64,000 bases of DNA, from NCBI GenBank assembly GCA_907163345.1, contig CAJQUN010000015.1:11006886-11070885 (forward strand). Reading direction: 5' to 3'. Source of the DNA: Haberlea rhodopensis (taxonomy: Eukaryota > Streptophyta > Magnoliopsida > Lamiales > Gesneriaceae). The translations under genes and the position numbers were made by a program. The notes below the pieces were generated by a model, which saw only the letters and a program-made list of their open reading frames with translations, ran no database searches and was not told where the DNA came from. The stretch's first letter is position 1, and the number at the start of each line of letters is the position of its first letter. Below, one piece after another: positions 32,241 to 44,825 of the stretch.

Positions 32241-34713
32241 TGTGATGTCCTGGGATTATTGATATTAATTCCGGAGGGTTATTAATCTTTAATGGATTTT
32301 TTTTATTGTGGCAATTAGGAATTAATTGTGTTTATATGATTCTTACGGTGATAATTAATATATGTGTTGGAATTAATTATCTTGGTAAAATGCTTAGTCA
32401 CATGGTATGGGTGACCTGGGGTGCATTTCGGGTTACATGTTGGGATATTGGGTGTTAGAATGATTTAAATGAAATGGGTTGTGTTTATTTGGTAAAACAT
32501 GATTTTAATAGGGATTTTGATGCATTGTGGTAAAATGCTTCTAAAATATCATGTTGAGGTATTTTATATATCATGCTTGTGTCTTGATACACATTTAAAA
32601 TCCCATACATGGCAAATGAGCCACTTGCACCTACTTTATATCCCATCACCCCTCTCTATCAATTTGGATGTCCATTCAACCCCATCCATTATCAAAACCC
32701 TTATTTTCGTTTCTGCATCTAGAGAGGAGGGGAAAGCTTTGAAAAAGGGATCTTTTTGTGGTTCTTGCTAAAAAACTTGGAGCTCAAATGGTAAGCTTCC
32801 ACTATGGTAGAGTTTTGTTGAGTTTTGGTTGGGTTGTAGCTTGTTTTTGGGGTTAGAAGGGTGGATCTTGGTCCATTATGTTGTTTATGCTTGGGGGATG
32901 CATTTTCATGTTGTTTTGTGGTTTAATGATGTGTTGGATGGTTGATCTTGGTGGTGTGTGAGTTAGGGTGTTGTTGGAAGCTCATTCTTGGAGGTTTCTC
33001 GCGTATACAGGGCTGCTCGATCGATCCGAAAATATTTTCGATCGATCGAGCATGGCAGTATGTGTTTTGTGGCGTTGGAACAGTGCACCGATGATCGGTA
33101 TTTTGACCGATCGATCGGAAGGCGGTTCTCGATCGATCGAGATGAAATTTCGATCGATCGAGATGGCCAGTTTGTTGGTGCCCCCTTTTTGTGGTTTCTT
33201 GGCTCTTTTTGGGTGTCTTGCATGCTTCGCCCCGGGTTATTTTAAAAAGGTTAATTGTCAAGGATTGACTATATTTTTGGGGTATTATGAATGCTTAGCC
33301 GGGAACTTTTATAATTCGGTTATCGTCATGGATTGACGATACGATTTGGTGTTGTGATCGTACTAGGACACGTGATTGCATGCCTATGTTTAATTGTGAA
33401 ATATTTATGTGTTTTAGCACATGTTTCTCGGGGCATGGAACTCAAGCCAGGCTTGACATGGACTACGGAATTCTAAGGTACGTATGACGTACGAGCATGG
33501 CCTATTGTAGTGTTGCAACTGTAAAATGCATGGTGTATGATAATTGTACCAAATGGGTATTGGAACACATGGTGTGTGATAATTGCGTTATATGGACATT
33601 GAAATATGTGGCATGTGGTAATTGCATCGGATAGGTATTGAAATGCATGGTGCATCATATTTGCTATAAATGGATAACAATATGCATGGTAAATTGTATT
33701 TGCGTCAAATGGTTATACATTGGGAACCATACAGTGCCGCTATTGTTGAGCGAGCAATGATTTGGGATGCGATCGCCGTTGAGCGACCATCGGTTATGAC
33801 GCCGCTATTGTTGAGCGTGCGCGAGGTTAGTATGTCGCTATTGTGGAGCGAGCAATGAAATATGAACATGGAATTATTGGTTAGATATATGTGATATCTA
33901 TGGTCTTTTACATTATGTTTTTACCATATTGATCATGGAACTGGCATAATAGGACGGTATTAGTTAATCTATGTGGCGATTAACTGTCTTTGGGAATTTG
34001 ATGAGTTTGGTTATTTTGAGAACATGGACAATACAGGGGATCCCGGATGAGGGTGTTACCATCCAGGGAGTATCATTTAAATTATAGCATTTACATTCTG
34101 TATTTGAATTGCAATGTTATGCTTATTGGATTGGTGGTATTGGTATGCTCACCCAGTGTGGGGGCTGTCTCTGTTGGGGCAGGTAATACAGGTGCAGCAG
34201 CAGTAGCTTTGGAGTTGAGCTCGGGCTGATGATAGAGGTACTTCCAGGATCGAGGTACCAGAGCTGGTTGAACAAGTACATAGGTCCAGTGTTGAGATCG
34301 AGCTGTGCTTGGGAGGTGCTTCCAGGATTGAAGTACCAGTAACGGTATCCGGTAGAGTCTTTTATACATTAGATACACGCTTATTCATTGGGTGCTCTTA
34401 TGTGAGTACATTTTACGTGTATATGGAATGTATAAATGGGCTACGGCTTTTCTCTGTTCATTTATGGGTTGCATGCAATTAAATGTAGAATTGCTAAATG
34501 AACTAAGAGCATGTTAGTGTATTATGAGGGTGCATGTCATATATGTAATCTTGGTTGGGAGATTTACATATTATGTGGGTTGAATGCAAGAAATTTTCTG
34601 GGTAGCATACGGTGTTGCACTTGCACATGATTTTCCCCATGATGGTATGATTATATGCACTAATGGTATGGCTTAATACACTAATAACGGGTTAAGGGCA
34701 CGGGGTCCTTACA
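32241..34713 (+). repeat. Element B 3' LTR
   Basis: Collinear with 16767-19241 with scattered changes, including a 4-base loss in one GATCGATC site (33090). The end is CCTTACA. The target duplication agtgg follows at 34714-34718. Confidence 0.92.
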
Positions 34714-34901
34714 AGTGGTTAGATAACCCGGGAATGAGTGAAGGGTAGCCTTAGCAATAAGTTGACTAGGTGCTTCTTTCTAAACATATTTTGTACATAA
34801 GTTACATATGAAGTATAAGACGTCACACTAACATGTTTGATTATCTGACGATGTGTTATATAAACTGCCTTTGGTGTTATTGTTAACCCTTGTGTTGCAG
34901 C

Positions 34902-35891
34902 ATGGCAGCGAATGTTGAAGTGGGAGATGCAGTTAGTGTGAATGCAAGTGCTGGACATACGAATCCCCTACCCCCGCCAGCTTTTGGCGAAGAACCGTCT
35001 GAACAGCAATTACTGCCTGGGGAACTGAGCTTGACTCAATTTCTTGCATACCGACCCCCGACCTTTGAAGGAACTGAAACAGGGGAACAAGCTGAAGAGT
35101 GGTTAGAGAGAATAGAGCAAATCTTCGTGGCAGCTCCTTGTGCTAAGACGGTCTGGATAAGACTAGCGGGGTTCCAGTTGGCCAAGAAGGCACTAATGTG
35201 GTGGAAGACCACAGTAGTAGAACAAGAGGCTCAAGGTCATGAAGTTAATTGGAGGCTGTTCAGAACTCGGTTTATGACCCGCTATTTCTCAGCTGCTGCA
35301 TGACAAGCCAAGGAAGATGAATTCACTAACCTCAAGCAAGATAGCATGCCGGTGTCAGATTATGCTCTCCAATATTGTTCTTTGCTCAGATATGTGCCTC
35401 ATATCGCCACAAGTATGCAAGCAAAGATGAGGAATTTCATGAAGGGCTTGAGGCCGGAACTGTATGATAGGGTGATCACGTATGGCCCTACTTGTTTTGA
35501 CGATGCACTTTCACGGGCTGAGCTAGCCGAACTAGGAGTTGGTGCATACCCTAATACCGTACCACCTCCAGCACCCCCTCAGAAATCCACTCCTGATAAT
35601 TTGAGGCCGAGGGGTGATCAGTTCAAGCCAAGAGGAAACACATCGGCGTCAAGGTTTAGTGGTAAGAGGCCCGACAATCGTTGGAAGGGAAATCGTAGGA
35701 ATGATGCCCCATCTGGAAGAGGGCAGTCTCAGGGAGACCGATTCGGGAAGGTCCAGTGCACTCTTTGTGGGAAACCACATTTGACGAAAGACTGTGTGGA
35801 TGTTATGTTTGTGGCGACAAAGGCCACTTTGCTCGACAGTGTCCCAACAGGGGAAGACAACAGAACTCTGCGGGGAGGCCTGCGGACATAG
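34902..35891 (+). pseudogene. gag: Element C gag, broken
   Basis: Begins at ATG 34902 after the same TTGCAG|C context as A. The Gag domain is highly similar to A (EEWLERIEQIF, MWWKTT). TGA at 35301-35303 interrupts it where A has an arginine codon; the frame then continues to about 35800, where a single-base loss between the two cysteine knuckles shifts it. The first knuckle (CTLCGKPHLTKDC) is in this frame and the second (CYVCGDKGHFARQC) in the next. Leader 34719-34901 directly continues C after insertion B. Confidence 0.88.
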
Positions 35892-36988
35892 CAGCTCAGC
35901 ACAGACCACCTTTTGCACCGAGGCAGTTTGGAGGTCAGCCCATGGGGCCAACTCAGGGGCAGGTTTATGCTTTGACAAGGGAGCAGGCTACAGCGGCTCC
36001 GGAGGAGGTTATAGCGGGTACGTGTCTTTTATTTACGCACCCTGCTTTTATATTGATCGACACAGGTGCATCACACTCTTTCGTGTCGACAAGTTTTGTG
36101 GAAAGGCACCACATATGCACTTCTCCGTCGCCCACGCCTCTTATAGTCTCGACCCCCGTTGGAAGAAGTATGATTACTGATCAGATTGTCAATGATGGCC
36201 TCATTTATTTTGAGGATAACGAGCTAAGGTCAAATTTGATTGTTCTAGGGGATGTCAGACTTTGACTGCATTGTAGGCATTGATGTTCTGAACATGTATC
36301 AGGCAGTTGTGAACTGCAGGCAGAGGACTGTCCGATTCAGGTCTGATGTGGGAGTCCAGTGGACGTTCTTTGGGGATGGTTCTCGTTCTAAGATTCCGTT
36401 GATATCTGCGGTCAAGATGGCACAACTATTGAACGAGGCCATACTGGATATCTCATCTATGCTGTTGATGTTTCTGAAAAGAAAGAAGAATTAAAGGTTG
36501 AGGATGTGCCTGTAGTGGCGGAATTTCCTGATGTCTTTCCGGAAGAGATTCCCGGATTCCCACCGATGAGAGAGGTCGAGTTTGGGATTGAGTTACTACC
36601 GGGGACGTCTGCCATTTCTCGTGCCCCATATAGGATGGCACCAGCGGAACTAAGGGAGTTAAAGATTCAGTTGCAAGAGCTCCTTGATAAGGGCTATATA
36701 CGCCCTAGCGTATCGCCCTGGGGTGCACCAGTTTTATTTGTTAAGAAGAAAGATGGTTCGATGCGTCTGTGCATCGATTACAGACAACTGAACAAAGCTA
36801 CAGTGAAGAACAAGTATCCACTCCCGAGGATCGATGATTTGTTTGACCAGTTGCAGGGTACGAGGCTCTACAGTAAGATTGATCTGAGGTCGGGGAACCA
36901 TCAGATTCGAGTAAGGGAAGATGATGTCCAGAAGACAGCTTTCAGGACTAGATTTGGGCACTATGAATTCCTAGTCATGCCTTTTGGG
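35792..36988 (+). pseudogene. pol: Element C protease and partial reverse transcriptase, frameshifted and truncated
   Basis: Continues gag in a shifted frame with the second knuckle and protease DTG (36060-36068). Frame changes follow near 36250 (one extra base) and 36435 (one base lost). The RT N-terminal half is open (36506-36988), ending at the MPFG motif, where the sequence jumps into the 3' LTR at ...ttttggg|taatgaag. Catalytic FIDD, RNase H, integrase and chromodomain are all missing. RT also reads SGNHQ where A reads SGYHQ. Confidence 0.9.
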
Positions 36989-38880
36989 TAATGAAGTGTT
37001 AACATGATTTAATTGTATTGATTACCAATTATGAGGAAAGCATGATTTTAGAGGAAGTTTGTAGCATTTTTGTAAAATGCTTTTAAAATACCATGTTGGG
37101 GTATATAATACATCATGCTAATTGTGGGGGTACAAGTTTAATTATAAGATTTTAACCATTTACCCCACCACCTTTACTTCACTTTTACCTCTTTACACTC
37201 TAAATCCCCAAATCATTTCCCAAACCCTCATTCTCCCCTTCAATCTCGATTTTGGCCAAAGTGGACAAGAAGTTTTGTAAAAGCTTTATTTTTGTGATTC
37301 TTGGTAAGATTTAAGACCTAGGATGTATATATATCATTCCTTGTTGTTCTTGTAGTGTTTGGTTTGAGTTTTGGAATGGTTTTGAAGGGTTTTGAATTGG
37401 GTTTGTTTGGGTTGGTATGCTTTTTGGTAGGATGTTAGATTTTTGGTGGTTTAATGATGTTTGGTGAAGGTTTAAAATGTTTTTATGTTTTTGAGTTGTT
37501 GGTGTAAATGTTGTTGAGGTTGGTGAAGGTTTTAATGTACAAAAATGGTGAAAATCGCGACATCTGCTTGTGGCGATCGATCGCTACAAATGCAGCGATC
37601 GATCGCCGAGAGACAGTGGTCAAAACGAGTGTAGGCGATCGATCGCCTCAAATGGCGCGATCGATCGCCGAAGGCCAGTAGCCATTTCTTATAGCAGGCG
37701 ATCGATCGCCTCAAATGGCGCGATCGATCGCCGCGAGGCAAAAAGTGAGGCGATCGATCGCCTCAAGTAGCGATCGATCGCCACTGTTTAAAAAGTGGAA
37801 AATGATGATTTTTGTTGAATTTTTGGTATTTGGCTATTGTTTAGCTTCTAATATCGATTTGTATGGTTGTGTAGAACCATCCCAGGTGCCAACGACATCA
37901 AGGAGATAAAGTTCTCCAATATTTCCACTTTTGGGATTAAGGTACGTAAGAAACGTACGGGCATCGGACGGTAAAACATATTCCTACATATGATGTTTAT
38001 GATGATAATTATGATAAGTAAGTTTATGATGATGATGTTTATGATGATGATTGTGATAAGTAAGTTTATGATGATGATGTTTATGATGATGATTGTGATA
38101 AGTAAGTTTATGTTGATGATGTTTATGATGATGATTGTGATAAGTAAGTTTATGATGATGGTGTTTATGATGATGATTGTGATGAGTATGGTTATGATAA
38201 TGTTTATACGATGTTTATTTAATGATACGATGTATATGATATGGTAAGATGCCATATGATTGGGTAAGATGCCCATGTGGTAAGATGCCACCCGATGTAT
38301 ATGATTGGGTAAGATGCCCTTGTGGTAAGATGCCACACGATGTTTATGATATGGTAAGACGCCATACAATGGGTAAGATGCCCATGTGGTAAGATGCCAC
38401 ACGATGTTATATTATGGTAAGATGCCATACAATGGGGTAAGATGCCCTTATACATGAATGAGAATCAGGGACAACAAAAAGAAGTTAAAGAACGACCAAT
38501 AAATTTTACTTAACTAAGATGTTATGCATTTACTGTTATGCCTTTTATTATGATGTTAAGTAAATACTTGTATGCTCACGATGCGTTGTCCCTGTAGGTA
38601 CACTCATGGACTGAAGGGCGGGTAAGGTTGAGGCAGTGAGCTAAAAGGAACAAGATGAATATATGAATACATGATTTTGATAGTATCTACTCTAGGAGAA
38701 GTGTAAATCTATAGCTTTAACATTCATTATTGAGAATGTAATTAAATAGCTTTTGAAATTTATGTTGGCCTGTAATCTTTTTAGCTCAAAGCTACAACCG
38801 GAACCCTGAAAAGGTTATGAATGCATGTTTAGTCCATAATACGTGTATAATATATGATGTTAAGGTAGGAAGACCCTACA
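36989..38880 (+). repeat. Element C 3' LTR, missing its first 88 bases
   Basis: Base 36989 corresponds to 14869 of the 5' LTR; the first 88 bases and all internal sequence from mid-RT are deleted. TATA-like at 37101-37110, eight intact GATCGATC sites (37571-37782), ATG-rich array (37990-38200), TAAGATG-loop array (38238-38450). Ends GACCCTACA, then duplication gtaac. Confidence 0.92.
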
Positions 38881-38885
38881 GTAAC

Positions 38886-40399
38886 TGAGACTCCAAACTC
38901 GACAATATAATACATAAGCTCGCTCTCACTGTGTTCTGGTACTCCTATATACTTCCTCACGAGCATCTGAAATCTTTCCACCTGTAATACCTACCATGTA
39001 CGCATACAAAGACATGACAGCTCCCACAATGGGGTAAGTAACGCCAGTACGTAAAACCAATATAAATCATGATAGAAGTCAAAATACTATGCGATGCATG
39101 TCGTGCATGAATGCAATGCGTGTACTTGTAAAATAATCTTGGATATCCAAATCTCAGGAGTCAAAGGAAGAATCATCAACAATATCAAGCTCGAGCTAGG
39201 ATGGCGACACACACAACGCCTCGTCGGGCCATGCGATGTGTCCAAGCGCCCCTCATGTATGGGCATTGGCGGCACACTCTGTGTTACTACATAAACTAAG
39301 CCAGTTGTGTGACCTAGCATCCCCACGACACCACAGATACCAATAAGAATCATATGGGTATCAAAGAATTGCTAGGATCAACATGTATGTCATGTATCGA
39401 TGTATATATATAAAATGATATGTGTTAACAAAATATTTATTTTTCATACACTGTTCTATCAATTAGTACTGCTATGAATAACTAGCATAACTTTTCCATA
39501 TGAACTCAAAATTTAATGATTCTGGTGGCCAATTAAATCTAACATAATGAACTATAACTTTCATTCAAGCCATAACCCTAATTCATAACACAATTTACCC
39601 AGATTTATGATGAACACGGTGCATGTTCAACCCGCCTACATGCATTTTCCAGATTGTACACCTTATGGTAAAATTAGCATTAATCATGCACATTAACTCT
39701 AAATTGAGTGAATTTATCAAATCAAAGATAGCTTAAATATTTACAACTTTTATGAAGGACCAAAACCGAAAACGAAACACAGTTTGCCCAGAAACTCGAA
39801 GAACTTACTGCATGTGTATTGCATGAACATGTAGATTAAAAAAGTACACAGTTTAGTAAAATCATCATAATTTTTTTTTTATATCTTAACTCCAAATTAT
39901 GTAATTTTGGTGCCAAATAAAATCCAACTTATTTATCTATAACTTTATTTAGACACCAATATCAAATTCGAATCATAACTATACTCAAAAGTTGAAACAA
40001 CATGTTGTATGCAACATCAATTTTACAGATTCATTTGACAACTACTATATTTCATGACTTGTACCAAAATTCAGCATTAATCAACCACCAAACTCAAGAT
40101 TCCCCCCCTCAAGCTGCTGCCACTTGCAATGGCTCCAAGGTTTTGCTCCAAACTCCCAATTTTCTTGTTGAATTCTATTTCTAGCCTTATAGCTTTCAAT
40201 TTCTCATTTGCATGTGGGTTTTGATGATGGATTTTGAAGCAACTAGCAGCAAGAAAGTAAAGAGGGAGAAAAAGAGAAAACAAGAGAGGAAATGTGAGAG
40301 AAAGGATGAAGTTAGTGGAAGTTCTTGGGTTTTTGTGTGTGTTTTTGGTGTTTGTGTGTGTGAGTAATGTCTTGCTAATTTTTTTTATTTCTTTTTTTG

Positions 40400-40451
<52 letters not shown>

Positions 40452-40695
40452 TAATCCAATACAATGTGTTTGGTCTGGAAATTCACAATCTATATTTTAG
40501 TCATCATATTTTCTCAAAATTCCACAACTCTTTTACACTGACTTATTCTCTCATTCAATTCAAATTTTACTATTTGTTGATAATTTAAATTGATATTTCA
40601 TTTGCCAATTAAATTATCCAAATTATTAACTAATTAATCATTACGATTTTAAATAATTATCGTTATTCCGGATTGTTTAATAACGGGATCTTACA
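38886..40695 (-). repeat. Element G 3' LTR, proximal part
   Basis: On the minus strand it begins TGTAAGATCCCGTTATT at 40695, preceded by a cctgtaaggggaagaaa tract like a purine primer. AT-rich, containing a TA microsatellite; no gene recognised in its 1.8 kb. Interrupted by C at its other side. Confidence 0.65.
40400..40445. repeat. TA dinucleotide microsatellite
   Basis: About 23 TA units within the G LTR. Frames of YIYIYI are artefacts. Confidence 0.97.
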
Positions 40696-40779
40696 TTTCT
40701 TCCCCTTACAGGATTTCGTCCTTGAAATCACAATCGATATGAATATAAATAATAATATTTATTTTAGTCAATCTTACAT

Positions 40780-41131
40780 GTACATTGAATAGTCAAAGTT
40801 ACTAAACATGGGATGTAATGTAACATGTTCAAACAAATGTGATCATTCTTGTCGCATTTTGGCCTCTAACTCCCATGTAGCTTCTTTCGTTCCATGACAA
40901 CCCCACTACACTAAGGCTAGTTGAATGGTTTTGTTCCTCAATACCTTTTTCTTTCTGTTTAGAATTCTGATTGGTTGTTCCACATAAGATAATGAACTGT
41001 CTACCTTAATCTATCATCAGGTTGTAAAACATGAGATGGATCTGGTTCATATTTTCTTATCATAGATATATGAAAAAACCATGTATCAGTGACAAGTGTT
41101 GTGGCAAAGCCAATCAATATGCCACTGAATC
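40780..41131 (-). pseudogene. Element G pol C-terminus (chromodomain region), remnant
   Basis: The minus-strand translation contains RKYEPDPSHVLQPD followed by degraded sequence alignable with the chromodomain tails of A and E, with several stops and frameshifts. E inserted just upstream (minus strand) of this segment, and the pol continues at 62883. Confidence 0.75.
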
Positions 41132-41357
41132 TGTGATATCCCCGAAATGATTATGTGATTTTAATCATTAATTTAAATTATGATGATTTGGGTGTTAATT
41201 CATGGGATTGAATTAATATTATCGAGGAGATACATTTCAGGGTGCATGTGATATATGTTGGGATTTTGGGGTTGTGGCATGTTTATTTAGGGTGTGTGTT
41301 ATTTGTTTTGGTAAAGCATGTTTAAATGGGAATTGAAGTATTTTATTGAGGAAATAC

Positions 41358-41365
41358 TATAAATA
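41358..41365 (+). promoter_or_regulatory. TATA box of E 5' LTR
   Basis: TATAAATA, kept at 48547-48554 in the 3' LTR. A second TA-rich word (taatatatc) lies 30 bases on, so the exact box is uncertain. Confidence 0.55.
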
Positions 41366-42302
41366 TCATGTGAGGATATTTTAATATATCATGCTAAATA
41401 CCGGGACCAAAACATAACACATCATACCACGCAACACCCAACCCCCCCCCCCCCCCCCCCCCAACCCATACCAATCAACTCTGCCTAAGCTGACTATCCA
41501 CCCCACTTGGCACAATCATTTCACCCTCTTCCACCATCCCAAATCTCGACCCTTCTCTCCCAAACAAACTCCAGCATCTGCTAAGCATAATCTTGAGGAG
41601 CCTTGCCATTTTCATTCCTTGGAAGCCTCTCAAAAATCGGAGCAAAGTAGGGTGAGAACCATGCTCTGTTTTTGATTCTAACTTGTTTAAGTTCTTGCTT
41701 TTTAGTAGTGTGAAATTGGCATGTTAGCTTAGGTTTCTTAAAACCTTCGAATTAAATGCTTACATGGTGTTATTATGAAGCTCTCAGTATTTTTCCTTGA
41801 GCATGTTACATGTTTTATGTGAAGGATTTAAACATGTAAAGTATAGTGTTCGGAAATCTGGGTAAGTGTATGCCCTGTTTTTCTGGAAAATATGGGATGG
41901 GAGTGTTATTGAGGAGGTGATATCATGCATGTTAGATGGGTTTTTGGTGAACCTTCGATTTGAGTACATGCATGGTAGTTTTGTAAAGCCCAGTACGTTT
42001 TTGTTTGAGCATGTTTTATGAAATATGTTGTAGTTTTAATAGCATGAAATGAGGTGCTCAAGAAATCTGGAAATGAAATATGTTGTTCTGTTTCCGGAAA
42101 AGTTGATCGAGTACTTGTGTAAATGGACGACGTTTATGCATGTGGATTATATTTAGGGTATAAATTTGGTATGAATACACTCAGGGTAGTGTATTGTAAC
42201 TGCTAGCATGTTGGGTTTGGCATGTTGTATGTCTTACATGTTAGATTAAGAGGCATAAATATCGGTGTTAGAGAATTCTGGAAATCTGGGCTGAAACAGA
42301 GC

Positions 42303-42411
42303 GACCGATCGATCGATGAAGAACACCGATCGATCGACAAAAGCCGTAGCTTTTTTAATAAATTCGAACAGTTCACCGATCGAGCGGTGATGGGGGCCGA
42401 TCGATCGGTAG
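42303..42411. repeat. GATCGATC palindrome cluster, E 5' LTR
   Basis: Four sites flanked mostly C...G: ACCGATCGATCGAT (42304), ACCGATCGATCGAC (42325), ACCGATCGAGCGGT (42375) and GCCGATCGATCGGT (42397). In the 3' LTR (61620-61728) the third reads ACCGATCAATCGGT. Confidence 0.9.
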
Positions 42412-42780
42412 TGCCTTTTTTTTTAAAATGTGGAATTTGTTTAAATTTGATATTGGATTGTAATGAGACATCTAATATTGTGTTGTACACTTGTGTAGAG
42501 CCTTCACAGACAGCTACACAACGCAGGGGATAGAGTCCCACAACACACTACATTTTGGAAAGGTACGTAAGCGACGTACGGGCATCCCAACGGTAACATG
42601 TACTTTATGTTTGTCTATTTGACACATGATGAATGCAATGTGATGCATTAAGAGTATGATACATGTTATTATGCATTCTTGTTGCATATTATGCATTGTT
42701 GTTGCATATTGTGATGTGGAATAAAGAGGTGCATTCCACGAGTCAAGAGAGATCACAGTGTATGTTTAATGCTTATGCTT

Positions 42781-42960
42781 GTTCTGTAGTAATGAAGCGG
42801 GGAAGATTGTACCGCTCATTATGAGGTTTTGTAGTAATGAAGCGGGGAAGATTGTACCGCTCATTATGAGGTTTTGTAGTAATGAAGCGGGGAAGATTGT
42901 ACCGCTCATTATGAGATTTTGTAGTAATGAAGCGGGGAAGATTGTACCGCTCATTATGAG
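42781..42960. repeat. 45-bp tandem hairpin array, E 5' LTR (4 units)
   Basis: Four units; each folds as TAATG-(a)-AGCGG, loop ggaagattgta, CCGCT-CATTA, giving ten pairs with one bulge. The 3' LTR has five units (62100-62324). Confidence 0.92.
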
Positions 42961-43523
42961 TTGTGGAAGCATGAAGCATTAACATAACTGTTGATATATG
43001 ACTCAAAAGCTATGTAAAGAAAGAGGTGATATGTAATGAATTTATTAAAGGATCAATAATTTCATATAATGTGTTTTATTATGAGTTATGGTACAGGGAC
43101 AACCAATGGCCGTTATAAATGCTGGAAATACAGGAAGTGCTTTGTATTTATGATTGTGCATTTACGCTTTACTTTCATATTATGTTGAATATGAATCACG
43201 GTATGCTCATGTGTTGGGGGTTGTCTTTGTAGGTCCTTTTGATGATGAGAACCAGGGTCGGGGTTGAAATGCTGAGCTATAAGGAGTGCTACAGGATTAG
43301 CATGTTAGAGAAATTTTTGTATAGCTTCTACACGAAGTAGAGTAAGACTATAGTGTAGTACCTTTTGGTAGGAATATGTGTAATTCCTTTTAAACTTTTG
43401 GTACTGTAATCTCTTAAGCTCAGGTTAATCAACACGACACTATTACTCTGATATATGCACATGAATGATTAGTTCTCTTATCGCACCTAAATATCTTGAT
43501 TAATAACGGGGTCTCACATTTAG

Positions 43524-43536
43524 TGGTATCAGAGCC
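43524..43536 (+). other. Primer-binding site of E (initiator tRNA-Met)
   Basis: TGGTATCAGAGCC after the spacer tttag. Confidence 0.9.
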
Positions 43537-43736
43537 AGGTTAGATAACCAGGGAATAGTGAAGGGTAGCCTTTAGAGACAAGTTGGCTAGGTGTTCATTG
43601 TTGGGCATGTTATGCATGTGATGCATATTGTTGTATAAATGTTATACTAACATGCTTTTGAATATGATACTCTTGTTATCTAACGGCTTATATTATGAAC
43701 TGCTTTTGGTATTGTTGTTAACCCTTGTATTGCAGC

Positions 43737-44825
43737 ATGGCGGTTGTTAACCCGGAGAACCTCAATGAAGAGGTAGGGGATATGGGCAGTATGAACGCTA
43801 GTATTGCTCAGACGAATCCGTTACCGCCACCTGCTGTAGGCTTGGAGCCTATTGCACAGATACTGCTACCAGGGGAGATAAGTCTGACCCAGTTCTTGAG
43901 CTACCATCCACCACTATTTGGAGGGACAGAGACTGGGGAAGCAGCCGAGGTATGGCTTGAGAGACTGGAACAAATATTCGTATCGGCACCCTGTGCACGG
44001 ACTGCCTGGCTGAGGTTGGCAGAGTTCCAGTTAGCGAAAAAGTCTTCCATGTGGTGGAAGACAACAGTCATGGAGTTGAGAGCTCAGGGTATGACGGTGG
44101 ATTGGACTGTATTCAGGACCCGGTTCCTTAACCGGTACTTTTCTGCGGCTGCCAGACAATTGAAGGAGGATGAGTTCAATAATTTGAAGCAGGGCAGCCT
44201 GTCAGTATCAGACTACGCCATGCAGTATTCATCACTACTGAGGTATGTACCTCATATTGCTGTCAGCAGTCATGCCAAGATGAGGAATTTTCTGAAGGGT
44301 CTGAGGCCAGAGCTATTTGATCGGGTTGTCTCCAACAACCCCAGCTCTTTTGATGACGCCCTGACACGGGCAGAGTTGGAAGAGATTGCAGTGGGCGCGT
44401 ACAAGGACGTTGTACCCCCTTTCGTACCACCACAGAGGCCTACTGTTGATAGCCTGAGGCCACGAGGGGACCAGTTCAAGGCTCGTGGGGCCTCATCATC
44501 TTCCAGATTTAGTGGGAAGAAGTCTCAGGGTCAGAAGCAAAACAATCGGGGACCCACACAGGGGAGCAAGGCAGGAGGAAGCAGGTGTGACCATTGTGGA
44601 GGATGGCACTTGTCACGTGACTGCCAGGGTTGCTATGTTTGTGGCAAGGTGGGCCACTTGGCTCGAGGTTGCCCCGATCGGAGAGCACCACAGAGACAGG
44701 CAGACTCTGGGCTGAATAGGCCAAGGCTTGATGCTGGGAGGGCACCACAGAGAGAGCAGTTTGCACCTCGACCGCAGGGAGGTCAGACGGCAGGACCGCC
44801 GCAGGGTCAGGTGTATGCTGACTAG
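43737..44825 (+). pseudogene. gag: Element E gag
   Basis: Start at ATG 43737, just after a TTGCAG|C acceptor-like site. Gag domain with VWLERLEQIF and MWWKTT, a basic linker, and two knuckles (CDHCGGWHLSRDC near residue 284, CYVCGKVGHLARGC near 299). The frame stops at 44823-44825 because two bases are missing where A reads gctttgacg. Gag itself is complete to the protease boundary and could be translated. Confidence 0.88.

Larger units (their letters stand above)
16767..34713 (+). mobile_element. Element B: non-autonomous LARD-type LTR retrotransposon containing A
   Basis: LTRs 16767-19241 and 32241-34713, flanked by agtgg at 16762-16766 and 34714-34718. The internal region is 19242-19720 plus 28883-32240 (about 3.8 kb) and has no gag or pol. 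It is homologous to the D interior, with hairpin arrays at its 5' part and the hairpin string in its 3' part. The host site is just 3' of the primer site of C, so C continues at 34719. Confidence 0.93.
14781..38880 (+). mobile_element. Element C: Ty3/gypsy chromovirus, internally deleted, containing B
   Basis: 5' LTR 14781-16745, primer site, then insertion B, then leader, gag, protease and partial RT (34719-36988) fused to a 3' LTR lacking its first 88 bases. Flanked by gtaac at 14776-14780 and 38881-38885. Gag and pol are closely related to those of A. Stops, frameshifts and the RT-to-LTR deletion make it dead. Confidence 0.93.
41132..43518 (+). repeat. Element E 5' LTR
   Basis: Starts TGTGATATCCCCGAAATG, ends GGTCTCACA. 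TATAAATA at 41358-41365; poly-C run; donor-like AGG|GTGAGA at 41652; four GATCGATC-type sites (42303-42411); acceptor-like TTGTGTAG ending 42498; 64-nt block; AAG|GTACGTAAG at 42563; 45-bp hairpin array; TATGCTCATG and TGTCTTTGTAG ending 43232. Confidence 0.93.

Noticed and set aside
40077..40500. Frames across the TA microsatellite
   Set aside because: YIYIYI runs from dinucleotide repeat; no support as a gene.
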